Source of the DNA: an uncultured Rhodospirillaceae bacterium
GTDB taxonomy: Bacteria; Pseudomonadota; Alphaproteobacteria; Rhodospirillales; Casp-alpha2
Direction of reading: 5' to 3'
Assembly: GCA_913030825.1 (NCBI GenBank)
Contig: CAJWCU010000014.1
Span: 1 to 64,000, forward strand
Length of the DNA stretch: 64,000 bases
In this document: positions 35,324 through 44,530 of the stretch, piece by piece
Numbering within the stretch: the first letter of the stretch is position 1
Layout: each line of letters opens with the position of its first letter
The notes under the pieces: model-generated
What the model saw: the letters and a program-made list of their open reading frames with translations, nothing else
What the model was told of the DNA's origin: nothing
Databases searched by the model: none
Position numbers and translations under genes: made by a program

Positions 35324-38005
35324 TCAGGCGTCGGAGGAGGAGGGCGTGGTTTCGTCCTCCGAAGCGGTCTTCTTCGCTGCCGTCTTGGTCGTCTTCTTTT
35401 TGGCGGTGGTCTTCTTGGCCGCCGCTTTCTTCTTCGGCGCGGCCTTCTTGGCGGGCTTCTTCTCCGCCGTCTTTTTCTCGGCGGGGCCCTTCTTGCCGGC
35501 CTTGGCGGCGATCAGCTCAAGCGCCGTTTCCAGCGTCACCGACGTCTTGTCCATGTCCTTGGGCAGGGAGGCCATCACCTTGCCGTGCTGGACGAAGGGG
35601 CCCCAGCGACCTTCCTTCTGCACAACCGGCTTGCCGTCCTTGGGGTGCTTGCCCAGTTCCTTGGGCGGATCCTTGCGCGGCTTGTCGGCGAACAGCACGA
35701 CGGCGCGGTTAAGGCCGACGGTCAGCACGTCGTCGTCGCCCTTCAGCGAGACATAGGTGCCGCCCATCTTGAGGAACGGGCCGAAGCGGCCGAGGCCGGC
35801 GGTGATCATGTCGCCGGTTTCCGGATGCAGGCCGACCTCGCGCGGCAGGGCCAGCAGGCCGAGTGCGGCCTCCAGATCGATGGTCATCGGGCCGACGCCC
35901 TTGGGCAGCGAGGCGCGCTTGGGCTTGGGGCCGCCTTCTTCCGCCTCGCCCAATTGCACATAGGCGCCGTAGGGGCCCTTGCGCACGGTCACCGGCAGGC
36001 CCGTATCGGGATCGTTGCCGAGCATCCGGGGATAGACCTCGGGCACGGCCTCGGCCCCGTCTTCGCCGTCCGTGTTCGGCACGGCGAGGGCCTGGGTATG
36101 CTTGCATTCGGGATAGTTGGAACAGCCGATGAAGGCGCCGAACTTGCCAAGCTTCAAGCCCAGGCGGCCGTCGCCGCAAGTCGGGCATTTGCGCGGATTG
36201 CTGCCGTCGGGCCGGTCCGGGAAGAAATGCGGGCCGAGCAATTCGTCCAGCGCGTCCAGAACTTCGCGCACGCGCAGGTCCTTGGTGCCGTCGACCGCGT
36301 GGGAGAAGGCTTCCCAGAAATCGCGCAGCACCTGTTTCCATTCGCGCCGTCCGCCGGAAATATCGTCGAGCCGTTCTTCCAGTTCCGCCGTGAAGCCGTA
36401 TTCGACGTAGCGTTCGAAGAAGCTGGAGAGGAAGGCCGTGACCAGACGGCCGCGGTCTTCCGGCATGAAGCGGCGGCTTTCCAGCTGCACGTAATTGCGG
36501 TCCTGCAGCACGGAAATGATCGAGGCATAGGTCGAGGGACGGCCGATGCCCAACTCCTCCAGCCGCTTGACCAGGCTGGCTTCGGTATAGCGGGGCGGCG
36601 GCTGGGTGAAATGCTGGTCGGCCGCAACGTCCTGGCGGGCCAGGTGCGCGCCTTCCTTGACGTCGGGCAGGATGCGCAGCTTGTCGTCGTCATCGTCGCC
36701 GGCGTCTTCGTCCTTGCCTTCCTGGTAGACCTTGAGAAAACCGTCGAAGGCAATGACCGAGCCGGTCGCCCGCAGCACGGCGGAGTTGTCGGCGGCGGCG
36801 ATGTCGACCGCGACCTGGTCGAGAACGGCGTTTTCCATCTGGCAGGCGACGGTGCGCTTCCAGATCAGGTCGTAGAGTTTGCGCTGATCGTCGTCCAAGT
36901 ATTGGGCGACGTCTTCCGGCCGCTTGGAGACATCCGTCGGGCGAATCGCTTCGTGCGCTTCCTGGGCGTTCTTGGCCTTGCTCTTATAAATGCGCGGCGC
37001 GTCCGGCAGGTAGGGCGCGCCGTAGCTGTCCTTGATTAGGTTGCGGCAGGCATCCATGGCCTCGTTGGCCATGGTCACGCCGTCGGTCCGCATATAGGTG
37101 ATCAGGCCGACGGTCTCGCCGCCGATGTTGACGCCTTCGTACAGACGCTGGGCGACCTGCATGGTCCGCTTGGCGCCGAAATAGAGCTTGCGCGCCGCCT
37201 CTTGCTGCAGCGTCGAGGTGGTGAACGGCGGGGCCGGGTTGCGGCGGGTCTGTTTGCGTTGAACGTCGGCGACGGAGAAGGTGCCGGCCTCGACCGTCTT
37301 CTTGGCGCGTTCGGCGTCCTCGGCCGAGCCCAGGTCCATCTTGCCCAGCTTCTTGCCGTCCAGATGGGTCAGGTTGGCCGACAGCTTGTGCCCGCCATCG
37401 GCGGCGAAGGTCGCCTTGACGGACCAGAATTCCTGTTTCTTGAAGACCTCGATCTCGGCTTCGCGTTCGCAGATCAGGCGCAGCGCCACCGATTGCACAC
37501 GGCCCGCCGACCGCGAGCCCGGCAGCTTGCGCCACAGGACCGGCGACAGATTGAAGCCGACCAAATAGTCGAGTGCCCGGCGCGCCAGATAGGCGTCGAC
37601 CAGTTCCTTGTCCAGGTCGCGGGGATGGTCGAAGGCGTTCCTGACCGCGTCCTTGGTGATTTCGTTGAACACCACGCGTTTGACGTCGACGCCGCCCAGC
37701 AGGTTCTTTTTGTTCAGGACTTCCTGGACATGCCAAGAAATCGCCTCGCCCTCGCGGTCGGGGTCGGTCGCCAGATACAGTTTATCGGCGCCCTTCACCG
37801 CATCGGCGATGGCCTTGATGTGTTTTTCCGACCGGGCGTCGACTTCCCAGTCCATTTCGAAATCGGAATCGGGCCGGACCGAGCCGTCTTTCGACGGCAG
37901 GTCGCGGATATGGCCGTAGCTGGCCAAAACCGTATATCCGGGGCCCAGGTACTTATTAATGGTCTTTGCCTTGGCCGGGCTTTCAACGACGACAACGTCG
38001 GTCAT
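35324..38005 (-). CDS. topA: DNA topoisomerase I
   Basis: An 893-residue type IA topoisomerase. The Toprim domain has VVVESPAKAKTINKYLG and ATDPDREGEAISWH; the active-site Tyr is in VGLITYMRTDGVTM. A C4 zinc finger follows (CPTCGDGRLGLKLGKFGAFIGCSNYPECKH), then tandem TopA C-terminal repeats (KGPYGAYVQLGE; LGRFGPFLKMGGTYVSL; EGRWGPFVQHG) and a Lys/Ala-rich tail (KKAAPKKKAAAKK) that probably contacts DNA. It relaxes negative supercoils. Part of the minus-strand run dprA-topA-rnr. Confidence 0.97.
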   Translation of the reverse strand: MTDVVVVESPAKAKTINKYLGPGYTVLASYGHIRDLPSKDGSVRPDSDFEMDWEVDARSEKHIKAIADAVKGADKLYLATDPDREGEAISWHVQEVLNKKNLLGGVDVKRVVFNEITKDAVRNAFDHPRDLDKELVDAYLARRALDYLVGFNLSPVLWRKLPGSRSAGRVQSVALRLICEREAEIEVFKKQEFWSVKATFAADGGHKLSANLTHLDGKKLGKMDLGSAEDAERAKKTVEAGTFSVADVQRKQTRRNPAPPFTTSTLQQEAARKLYFGAKRTMQVAQRLYEGVNIGGETVGLITYMRTDGVTMANEAMDACRNLIKDSYGAPYLPDAPRIYKSKAKNAQEAHEAIRPTDVSKRPEDVAQYLDDDQRKLYDLIWKRTVACQMENAVLDQVAVDIAAADNSAVLRATGSVIAFDGFLKVYQEGKDEDAGDDDDDKLRILPDVKEGAHLARQDVAADQHFTQPPPRYTEASLVKRLEELGIGRPSTYASIISVLQDRNYVQLESRRFMPEDRGRLVTAFLSSFFERYVEYGFTAELEERLDDISGGRREWKQVLRDFWEAFSHAVDGTKDLRVREVLDALDELLGPHFFPDRPDGSNPRKCPTCGDGRLGLKLGKFGAFIGCSNYPECKHTQALAVPNTDGEDGAEAVPEVYPRMLGNDPDTGLPVTVRKGPYGAYVQLGEAEEGGPKPKRASLPKGVGPMTIDLEAALGLLALPREVGLHPETGDMITAGLGRFGPFLKMGGTYVSLKGDDDVLTVGLNRAVVLFADKPRKDPPKELGKHPKDGKPVVQKEGRWGPFVQHGKVMASLPKDMDKTSVTLETALELIAAKAGKKGPAEKKTAEKKPAKKAAPKKKAAAKKTTAKKKTTKTAAKKTASEDETTPSSSDA

Positions 38006-38053
38006 ACAAGACTTGCCTTTTCTCGGCCGGCCTCGGTACGCCCCCCGGGCCGG

Positions 38054-39199
38054 CTACTGGTCCATGAGCAGCGATACTTTGCTGCCGGGGTGCCTCTCTA
38101 ACCGGCCTGCCAGTTCAAGTTCAAGCAAAACCGTAGAGACCACGGCTTGGGAGAATTGGCAAACGCGGACCAGTTCGTCAACCGTCGTCGGTGCCGGACC
38201 CAGCGCGGAAAGGATTTCCTGACGCGCCGTATCGATGTCGTCGACATCGGTCAGCTCCGGGTTAATGGTCTGATTTTCAAGGAAAGATTCCGTATTCGCC
38301 GTCGGGCGTTGCTGGGCAAGCACGGCAAAAACATCTTCTGCTGTTTCGGTCAGGGTGGCGCCCTGGCGGATCAATTCGTTGGTGCCGCGCGCCCTTGGGT
38401 CCATCGCGGCCCCTGGTACGGCGAAAACCTCGCGCCCCTGCTCCAAGGCCATGCGTGCCGTGATCAGCGACCCGGACCGGGGGCTGGCCTCGACCACCAC
38501 GACGCCCCGGGCCAGGCCCGAGATGATGCGGTTGCGCCGGGGGAAATGGCGGGCCTGGGGTTTGGTGCCGGGCGGGGCCTCGGCGACCAGCACGCCTTCG
38601 CCGGCGATCCGGGACTGAAGATCGGCGTTCTCCGCCGGATAGGAAATGTCGATGCCACCGCCCAGAACCGCCGCCGTGCCGGTCGCGATGGCGCCTTCAT
38701 GGGCTGCCGCGTCGATCCCCCGGGCCAGGCCCGAGGCGACCATCAAGCCACCGGCACCCAAATCCGCCGATAGTTTCTTCGCGAACCGCCGGCCGTTGAC
38801 GGAAGCATTTCTGGCCCCGACCACGCCGATGGTCTTTTTTTGCAAAAGCTCCACCCGCCCCTTGGCGTAGATCAGTGGCGGCGGGTCATGAATTTGCGCG
38901 AGCAGCGGGGGATAGGCGGGTTCGCCCCAGGCCACGATATCCGCCTGAAGGCGCGCCGCCACTTCCATTTCACGCGTCGCCTCCGCCGCCGTGGCGACGC
39001 GCAGGCCGCTTTCTCGCCCGCCACCCCGGCGGGCCAGTTCGGGAATCGCGTCAAGTGCCTTGGCCGCCGTGCCGAACCGTTCGAGCAGGCGAAAGAAGGT
39101 TCCCGGCCCGACGTTCGTCGAACGGATCAGGCGGAGCCAATCAAGGCGCTCCTCGTCGTTGAGTGTGCGTCGGCGGTGATCCGCCATTCTGTCCGGCAT
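38054..39199 (-). CDS. dprA: DNA-processing protein DprA
   Basis: A 381-residue protein with an N-terminal SAM-like region (DWLRLIRSTNVGPGTFFRLLERFG), the Rossmann-fold DprA core (KTIGVVGARNASVNGRRFAKKLSADL, VASGLARGIDAAAHEGAI, GGGIDISYPAEN, RNRIISGLARGVVVVEASPRSGSLITARMALEQGREVFAVPG), and a C-terminal winged helix. It loads RecA on incoming single-stranded DNA during natural transformation. The ATG at 39199 has GGAGG 7 bases upstream. In related genomes plsY, pyrC and pyrB commonly lie just upstream; here about 6 kb of other genes intervenes. Confidence 0.96.
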   Translation of the reverse strand: MPDRMADHRRRTLNDEERLDWLRLIRSTNVGPGTFFRLLERFGTAAKALDAIPELARRGGGRESGLRVATAAEATREMEVAARLQADIVAWGEPAYPPLLAQIHDPPPLIYAKGRVELLQKKTIGVVGARNASVNGRRFAKKLSADLGAGGLMVASGLARGIDAAAHEGAIATGTAAVLGGGIDISYPAENADLQSRIAGEGVLVAEAPPGTKPQARHFPRRNRIISGLARGVVVVEASPRSGSLITARMALEQGREVFAVPGAAMDPRARGTNELIRQGATLTETAEDVFAVLAQQRPTANTESFLENQTINPELTDVDDIDTARQEILSALGPAPTTVDELVRVCQFSQAVVSTVLLELELAGRLERHPGSKVSLLMDQ

Positions 39200-39273
39200 G
39201 GCGGAGCCTCCGGGATCTCTCTCTAGGCGAGAATATCCGAGGCGGAAAATCTATAAAAGAGAAAATACAATAC

Positions 39274-40836
39274 TCAGGCGCCCGTTTTGGTTGTGCGCCC
39301 GAGAATCCAGGCGGGGATGATCGCCGTCGAGAACACGATGGCCGAGACGATGAAGGCATCCTGGAATCCCAGGGTCGTCGCCTGGGCATGGATCACCTTG
39401 GAAAGGAAGTTCAGCGCGCCGGCGGTTTGTTGGGTATCGGGCAGGCCGCTCTCGCTCAATACCTTGCCGACCTGCGCCAGGAATTCGCGGCTGACCGGAT
39501 TGCCAGAGGTCTGCGTCGCCGCCATGGCGTCGGCGTGATAGGCGGTTCGCTGTTCGGTGATGACCACGAAAACCAGGGTCCCGAAGGCACCGCCCAGTTG
39601 GCGGACGAAGTTGTAGGTCGCCGCCCCCGCGTTGATTTTGTTTTCCGGCACGGCACGAATCGCCGCCGCCCCCATGGCGGGCATAACCAACCCAATCGCC
39701 AAGCGCGACAACACGGTCAACATGGCCATGACGAAGAAGGCCGTGTTGACGTCGGACTTGGCGATCAGCCAGGCCGCGACGACGAAAATCATGACGCCCG
39801 CGGTGATGGGATAGCGCGGGGATACATGGTCGTTCACCCGCCCAGCCAGGGGGGTGATCAAGAACAAGAAGATTCCCGCCGGCACCAGGACCATGCCGGC
39901 CGCCGTCGCGGTGAAGCCCTGAACCTGTTGGGTGAACACGGGAATGGCGTAATTCGTCGCGAAATTACCGGCGCCGAACAGAAAGGCGATGACCATGGCC
40001 GAGGCATAGGACGGATCCTTGAATAAGGATACGTCGAGCATGGGATTGGCCGTGCGCATCTGATGTGCGAGGAAAACGATCCCGGCGGCCAGTCCGCCGA
40101 CCAGCAAGGCGAGCGTATCGTTGGAGTGCCATCCCCATCGCTGACCGTTTGCCAGGCCCGACATGGTGCAGAACGCAAAGGTGACGACCAGGACCAGACC
40201 GGTCCAGTCGAACGGGGGCTTGCGGCCTTTCTTGCGTTCCTGGGGCATGAAGCTGAGCCCCAGCAGAAAGGCGATGAACGCGAGCGGCATGGGGACCAGG
40301 AAGATATGGCGCCAGGTCAGGGCATCGAGGATCGTTCCGCCGACGACGGGGCCGAAGCTGGGGGCCAAGGTGACGCCCACGGAATACATGCTGACGGCGA
40401 AGGCCCGCCGCTCCATAGGAAACACGGAAATGATCGTCGACAGCACCAGGGGCTGTACCACGCCGGCCGAAATGCCCTGCATGATCCGCCCTGCGATCAG
40501 GGTGTCGATATTCGGCGACCAGGTGCAGACGACGGCCCCCGCCGCAAACAGGACCAGGGTCATGGCATAAGTCACGCGTTGTCCCAGATGGGAAACGACC
40601 CAAACGCTCATCAACTGGCTCGCGACCATGGTCGTGATAAACGCGGTCGAGGCCCACTGGGCAACGGTCTGATCGACCCCGAAGGTGCCCATGATCGACG
40701 GCACCGCGACGTTGACGACGGTCGCCGACAGGATCATCGAAACCGCGCCCAAAAGGCCGGACAACGTCACGAGCCAGCGGCGGAACTCGCTGATGGAATG
40801 GGGGTCTACTGGGCCTGCGGCGACGTTACTGGTCAA
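39274..40836 (-). CDS. emrB: DHA2-family multidrug efflux transporter (EmrB-like)
   Basis: A 520-residue membrane protein of the major facilitator superfamily with about 14 predicted helices (for example LLGAVSMILSATVVNVAVPSIMGTF and AVSMYSVGVTLAPSFGPVVGGTILD, the latter carrying the antiporter motif C of drug:H+ exchangers). EmrB works with an EmrA adaptor and an outer-membrane channel. Its start overlaps the emrA stop by about 11 bases. An outer-membrane factor (TolC) is not in the window. Confidence 0.9.
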   Translation of the reverse strand: MTSNVAAGPVDPHSISEFRRWLVTLSGLLGAVSMILSATVVNVAVPSIMGTFGVDQTVAQWASTAFITTMVASQLMSVWVVSHLGQRVTYAMTLVLFAAGAVVCTWSPNIDTLIAGRIMQGISAGVVQPLVLSTIISVFPMERRAFAVSMYSVGVTLAPSFGPVVGGTILDALTWRHIFLVPMPLAFIAFLLGLSFMPQERKKGRKPPFDWTGLVLVVTFAFCTMSGLANGQRWGWHSNDTLALLVGGLAAGIVFLAHQMRTANPMLDVSLFKDPSYASAMVIAFLFGAGNFATNYAIPVFTQQVQGFTATAAGMVLVPAGIFLFLITPLAGRVNDHVSPRYPITAGVMIFVVAAWLIAKSDVNTAFFVMAMLTVLSRLAIGLVMPAMGAAAIRAVPENKINAGAATYNFVRQLGGAFGTLVFVVITEQRTAYHADAMAATQTSGNPVSREFLAQVGKVLSESGLPDTQQTAGALNFLSKVIHAQATTLGFQDAFIVSAIVFSTAIIPAWILGRTTKTGA

Positions 40837-41989
40837 TGTCGATCTTGATCTCGACCATCATCCCCGGACGCAGCAGGCGCTCCTGCTGATCGATGGCGAT
40901 CCGCACCGGCAGGCGCTGCGTGATCTTGGTGAAGTTGCCGGACGGATTGGGGCTGGGCAGCAGGGCGAATTCCGCCGTGGTCGCGTTACCGATGACCTCT
41001 ACGGTGCCGGTAAATTCGCGATCCGGGTAGGCATCGACGGAAACATGTACCTTGTCGCCGACCTTGGTCTTGCGGATGTCGGTTTCCTTGATGTTGGCAT
41101 CGACCCAGATGACTTCGGGGTCGTGGATCAGGGCCAGACGCTGGCCCGGGGTGACGTATTCGCCGACTTCGACGAAGGTCTTGTCGACGACCCCCTTAAT
41201 GGCGCTGCGGATTGTCCGGTCGGACATATCGAGGCGCTGTTCCTCGAGTTTGGCCTGCAGTTCCTGTTCCTTATGGCCGTAGACCAAGATGGCGCTTTCC
41301 AGGACGCGTAGACGCTCGCGTTCGGCCTCGACCTCGGCGACTTTGGCTTCCGCGGAATGCAGGTCGGCGACGGCGATGCGGTGTTCGCGCTGAATCTTGG
41401 TCAATTCGGTTTCCGCCTGATCGAGCTGACGGCGCGAGGCGACGCGTTTCTCGAACAGGGATTGCGCCCGCTCGTGTTCGCGCTGCGCCAGTGCCAGTTG
41501 CGGCTGCAGGGAGGACACGGTGACCTGTGCGGCGGCCAGAATGGCCTGTTCCGACTTCAATTTCGCCGCCGTTTCCTTATCGACCAGCCGGCGTTCGGCG
41601 ATGGTGCGATCTTTCTCCGCGCGCAGGCTGGCGATCTGGGCCTCCAGTTCGCGCGCCTTCAATTTGGATTCCCGATCGTCGATGGCGACCAGGACCGATC
41701 CGGGTTCGACGTTGTCGCCCTCGGTCACGGCGATTTCGGTGACCCAGCCGGCGACACGGGACGACACGGTGATCAGGTCGCCGCCGATGCGGGCGTCGAC
41801 TTCGTGGATATTGGTGACCCGGTCATGGATCTCGAGTCCGCCGAACAGCGTGCCGACGACGCCGATCACGACAGCGATGACAAAACGGCGCTTGCGCGCC
41901 TTCAACCGCTTGGCGTCTTCGGCGGCGGCATCCTGTGGGGATGACGCGTTGGCGTCTGACCGCGGATCGATATCCGTGGTGTCGGGCAT
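40826..41989 (-). CDS. emrA: HlyD-family membrane fusion protein (EmrA-like)
   Basis: A 387-residue inner-membrane adaptor with one N-terminal membrane helix (FVIAVVIGVVGTLFGGLEIH), the biotinyl-lipoyl-like half (RVAGWVTEIAVTEGDNVEPGSVLVAIDDRE), a long alpha-helical hairpin (residues about 110-235), the matching second half (DRTIRSAIKGVVDKTFVEVGEYVTPGQRL) and a beta-barrel end. It bridges EmrB to an outer-membrane channel. The start has AGGAAA upstream. A 14-bp palindrome 46 bases before the start probably controls this operon. Confidence 0.9.
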   Translation of the reverse strand: MPDTTDIDPRSDANASSPQDAAAEDAKRLKARKRRFVIAVVIGVVGTLFGGLEIHDRVTNIHEVDARIGGDLITVSSRVAGWVTEIAVTEGDNVEPGSVLVAIDDRESKLKARELEAQIASLRAEKDRTIAERRLVDKETAAKLKSEQAILAAAQVTVSSLQPQLALAQREHERAQSLFEKRVASRRQLDQAETELTKIQREHRIAVADLHSAEAKVAEVEAERERLRVLESAILVYGHKEQELQAKLEEQRLDMSDRTIRSAIKGVVDKTFVEVGEYVTPGQRLALIHDPEVIWVDANIKETDIRKTKVGDKVHVSVDAYPDREFTGTVEVIGNATTAEFALLPSPNPSGNFTKITQRLPVRIAIDQQERLLRPGMMVEIKIDIDQ

Positions 41990-42034
41990 GGATGTTTCCT
42001 TTTCTCCTTAAACGACAGCAATAAACCTTACAGA

Positions 42035-42048
42035 AATTGTATACAATT
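42035..42048. promoter_or_regulatory. 14-bp palindrome AATTGTATACAATT, putative operator of emrAB
   Basis: A perfect palindrome 46 bases upstream of emrA and about 170 bases upstream of the divergent histidine kinase gene. Its core ATTGTATACAAT is identical to the site at 12591-12602. It suits a dimeric GntR-type repressor. Confidence 0.55.
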
Positions 42049-42218
42049 GGAAAGTGAGGCGTTCGACTCGTATTGATCGGTGATGGGGGGCTTTCGGCGG
42101 CTCGGCGCCCCGGAAATCCGGGGTCCGTGCTTTCGCGAATGCTGCATGTGCGAGAAAATGGGGTGCTTGGCAGACCCGCTTGGATATAGTCTTTCTAAAG
42201 CTTCCCAAAGGCAGAGTG

Positions 42219-43865
42219 ATGCGCACGCTATACCTATCGACCTTCGTGAAAGTTGCCGTCCTGGCCGTGGTCTGCGGTCTGGGCGCCTATTTCGCCGAGC
42301 ATTTTGCCTTGCGCGCGACCTTGACCGAGGAACGCCTGGAGACTGCAGAGGAGCTGGGCAAACTCCGCGCCCGCATGGAAAGCCTCGTCAATGCGGACAT
42401 TCAACTGATCCGCGGGCTGATCAGCTACGTCAAGTCGCGCCCGGATCTGGATCAGGAGGAATTCACCCGGATAGCAGGCGATCTTTGGTCCACGGCAGGC
42501 GGCCGGATCCGCAATCTGGCGCTCGCCCGGGATCTTGTGATCAGTCACATGTACCCCGTCGCGGGCAACGAAAAGGCGATCGGCCTGGATTATCGGACCA
42601 CGCCCGCGCAATGGCCGCAGGTCAAACAAGCCATCGACAACAACGAACTCGTCATCGCCGGTCCCCTCAACCTGGTGCAGGGTGGCGCCGGTCTGATCGC
42701 GCGGTTTCCCGTGTTCCTCCACCCCGAAGGTGCGGGGAAGGGGCGGTTATGGGGCATCGTCTCCAGCGTCATTGATTTCGACGCCTTTATTCGGGATGTG
42801 GCGTTGGCGCGGTATGCGGAAAAATACCGGATCGCCTTGATCGGGCGCGACGGCGAAGGGCGCGAAGGCGATGTGTTCCGGGGAGAGCCGGAGGTCCGGA
42901 AAGACAAGCCCGTCTACCTGGATGTCAATCTGGTGAGCGGCCATTGGACCGTCGCTGGGCTGCCCCGGGGCGGCTGGGCCGAACATTCCGATCTGTTACT
43001 GATCAATATCGCCGGGGCCGTGATCATGTTCGTCCTCGGCACGGTGATCATTTATTCGAATCTGCGCTACGATTTGGAGACCGAACGTACGACGGCGCTT
43101 CTGGAGCGCGCCCGCCTGGAGGCCGAAGCGGCCAAGGACACGGCCCAGAAGGCAAACCGTGCAAAGTCGGAATTTCTGGCCGCCATGAGCCATGAATTGC
43201 GAACCCCGCTGAACGCGATCATCGGCTTTTCCGACATTCTCTATCACCAGTATTTCGGCCCGCCGGGTGCCGGGAAATATCGCGAATACGCGGGCGATAT
43301 TAATTCCAGCGCGGTGCATCTGCTCGATCTGGTCAATGACGTTCTCGACATTTCCGCCATCGAGGCGGGGAAGACGGCATTGGTGATGGAGGCCGTGGAA
43401 GTCGAAAAGCTGGTCGATGAGAGCGTTCATACGGTTCGCGAGCGTGCGGCCGAGGGAAGGATCGCGCTGGTCGTCGATCTGGCCGACGGCCTTCCGTCGC
43501 TGATCGCCGATAGGCGGGCGATCAAACAGGTCCTTCTCAATCTGCTGTCCAACGCCGCCAAGTTCACGCCGGAAGGCGGGGAAATCCGGGTCACGGCCCG
43601 GGTTGCGGACGAATATCTGGTGATCGCGGTCAGCGATACGGGGATCGGCATCGAGGCCGCGCGCCTGCCGCATGTCGTCAATCCGTTCACCAGCGATTCC
43701 CGAAATCCCTATACCTCGGACCGGGGATGGGGGCTCGGCCTGTCGATCTCCAAATCCTTGATCGATCTGCACGGTGGATTGTTCGAAATCGAAAGCCAAC
43801 TCGATCAAGGGACGACCGTGACAGTCAGTCTGCCCCTCAATGCGGTGGATTTTTCCGCCACCTGA
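42219..43865 (+). CDS. CHASE-domain sensor histidine kinase
   Basis: A 548-residue hybrid-free kinase. A membrane helix (VKVAVLAVVCGLGAYF) leads to a periplasmic CHASE domain (RIRNLALARDLVISHMYPVAGNEKAIGLDYR), a second helix (LLLINIAGAVIMFVLGTVIIYSNL), a coiled segment, HisKA with FLAAMSHELRTPLNAIIGFSDIL, and HATPase_c with NLLSNAAKFTPEGGEI, DTGIGI and GWGLGLSISK. CHASE domains bind small ligands. Start 42219 is preferred to the track's TTG at 42180. No response regulator adjoins, so it is an orphan here; divergent from emrAB. Confidence 0.92.
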   Translation: MRTLYLSTFVKVAVLAVVCGLGAYFAEHFALRATLTEERLETAEELGKLRARMESLVNADIQLIRGLISYVKSRPDLDQEEFTRIAGDLWSTAGGRIRNLALARDLVISHMYPVAGNEKAIGLDYRTTPAQWPQVKQAIDNNELVIAGPLNLVQGGAGLIARFPVFLHPEGAGKGRLWGIVSSVIDFDAFIRDVALARYAEKYRIALIGRDGEGREGDVFRGEPEVRKDKPVYLDVNLVSGHWTVAGLPRGGWAEHSDLLLINIAGAVIMFVLGTVIIYSNLRYDLETERTTALLERARLEAEAAKDTAQKANRAKSEFLAAMSHELRTPLNAIIGFSDILYHQYFGPPGAGKYREYAGDINSSAVHLLDLVNDVLDISAIEAGKTALVMEAVEVEKLVDESVHTVRERAAEGRIALVVDLADGLPSLIADRRAIKQVLLNLLSNAAKFTPEGGEIRVTARVADEYLVIAVSDTGIGIEAARLPHVVNPFTSDSRNPYTSDRGWGLGLSISKSLIDLHGGLFEIESQLDQGTTVTVSLPLNAVDFSAT

Positions 43866-43954
43866 CTTCAGGTCGGCCTCGCTGCCGCCGGGTAATCAGA
43901 GCCTTCGTGACGGTCAGGTGCCTATATGACTGTCGGGTAGGGGGCGATGCCGAT

Positions 43955-44124
43955 GATCATTCCAATAGCACGATGTCAAAATTCAATTTCAAATTACTAT
44001 ATAAAAATCATGATATTTAATAATGAAATAAAAAATAAAACACATTGGTATGTTGAAGTTTTTTCATTTTAACAATATAGTATTAATTGTTATTAATATT
44101 ATGATTAGATGAAAGAGAATTTTT
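43955..44124. other. strongly AT-rich patch upstream of small exported protein
   Basis: About 170 bases composed mostly of A and T (runs such as aaattcaatttcaaattacta and aacaatatagtattaattgtt) in an otherwise GC-rich window. It contains a small dyad AACAAT...ATTGTT and ends in a normal ribosome-site region (gaaagag) before the ATG at 44125. It resembles a promoter-rich or nucleoid-protein-bound region. Confidence 0.7.
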
Positions 44125-44469
44125 ATGTCACTTCCTAAGACGACTACCCCTTTTCTGATCGGCGCGGCCGCCGGCGTCATTATTCTCGGCGGGCTATCGC
44201 TCGGCAACGGTTGGGTGGTCAGCGCGAAGGCCAAGGACGTTGAGGTCCAGGATGCCTGGCTCGGTGCTCAGGCCGCTGTTTGCGCCGCCAGGGCAACCGA
44301 ATATCGTAAACAGACGAACAGCACTGTAGATCTGGAGGGCTATCAATCCGATGCCCGCAAGGCGCGGGATGAACTCGCGCAAACCTATGCGACCGCCCTG
44401 TTGGGGCAAGACAAGCCCGCATCGCTCGTCATTGCCGAGTGTTCCAGGTTGTTGAACAAACCCCTCTAA
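44125..44469 (+). CDS. small membrane-anchored exported protein, paralogue 1
   Basis: A 114-residue protein with an N-terminal hydrophobic segment (FLIGAAAGVIILGGLSLGNGWVV) preceded by MSLPKTTTP, so either an uncleaved anchor or signal peptide. The rest (about 80 residues) is predicted helical with two Cys (AAVCAAR, IAECSR) that could form a disulphide in the periplasm. It is about 60% identical by eye to the protein at 44898 (shared VQDAW, QAAVCAARAT, NSTVDL). No family recognised. Confidence 0.75.
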   Translation: MSLPKTTTPFLIGAAAGVIILGGLSLGNGWVVSAKAKDVEVQDAWLGAQAAVCAARATEYRKQTNSTVDLEGYQSDARKARDELAQTYATALLGQDKPASLVIAECSRLLNKPL

Positions 44470-44493
44470 GAATACTACGTAATGCCCTCGCCG

Positions 44494-44530
44494 GCAGCGT
44501 TCCCTGTTTGCGGGGAGGTTGCTGCTTTTT
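44494..44530 (+). terminator. possible intrinsic terminator after paralogue 1
   Basis: GCAGCGTTCCC...GGGGAGGTTGCTGC forms an imperfect stem (GCAGC/GCTGC and CCC/GGG) followed by TTTTT, 24 bases past the stop codon of paralogue 1. Confidence 0.5.
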
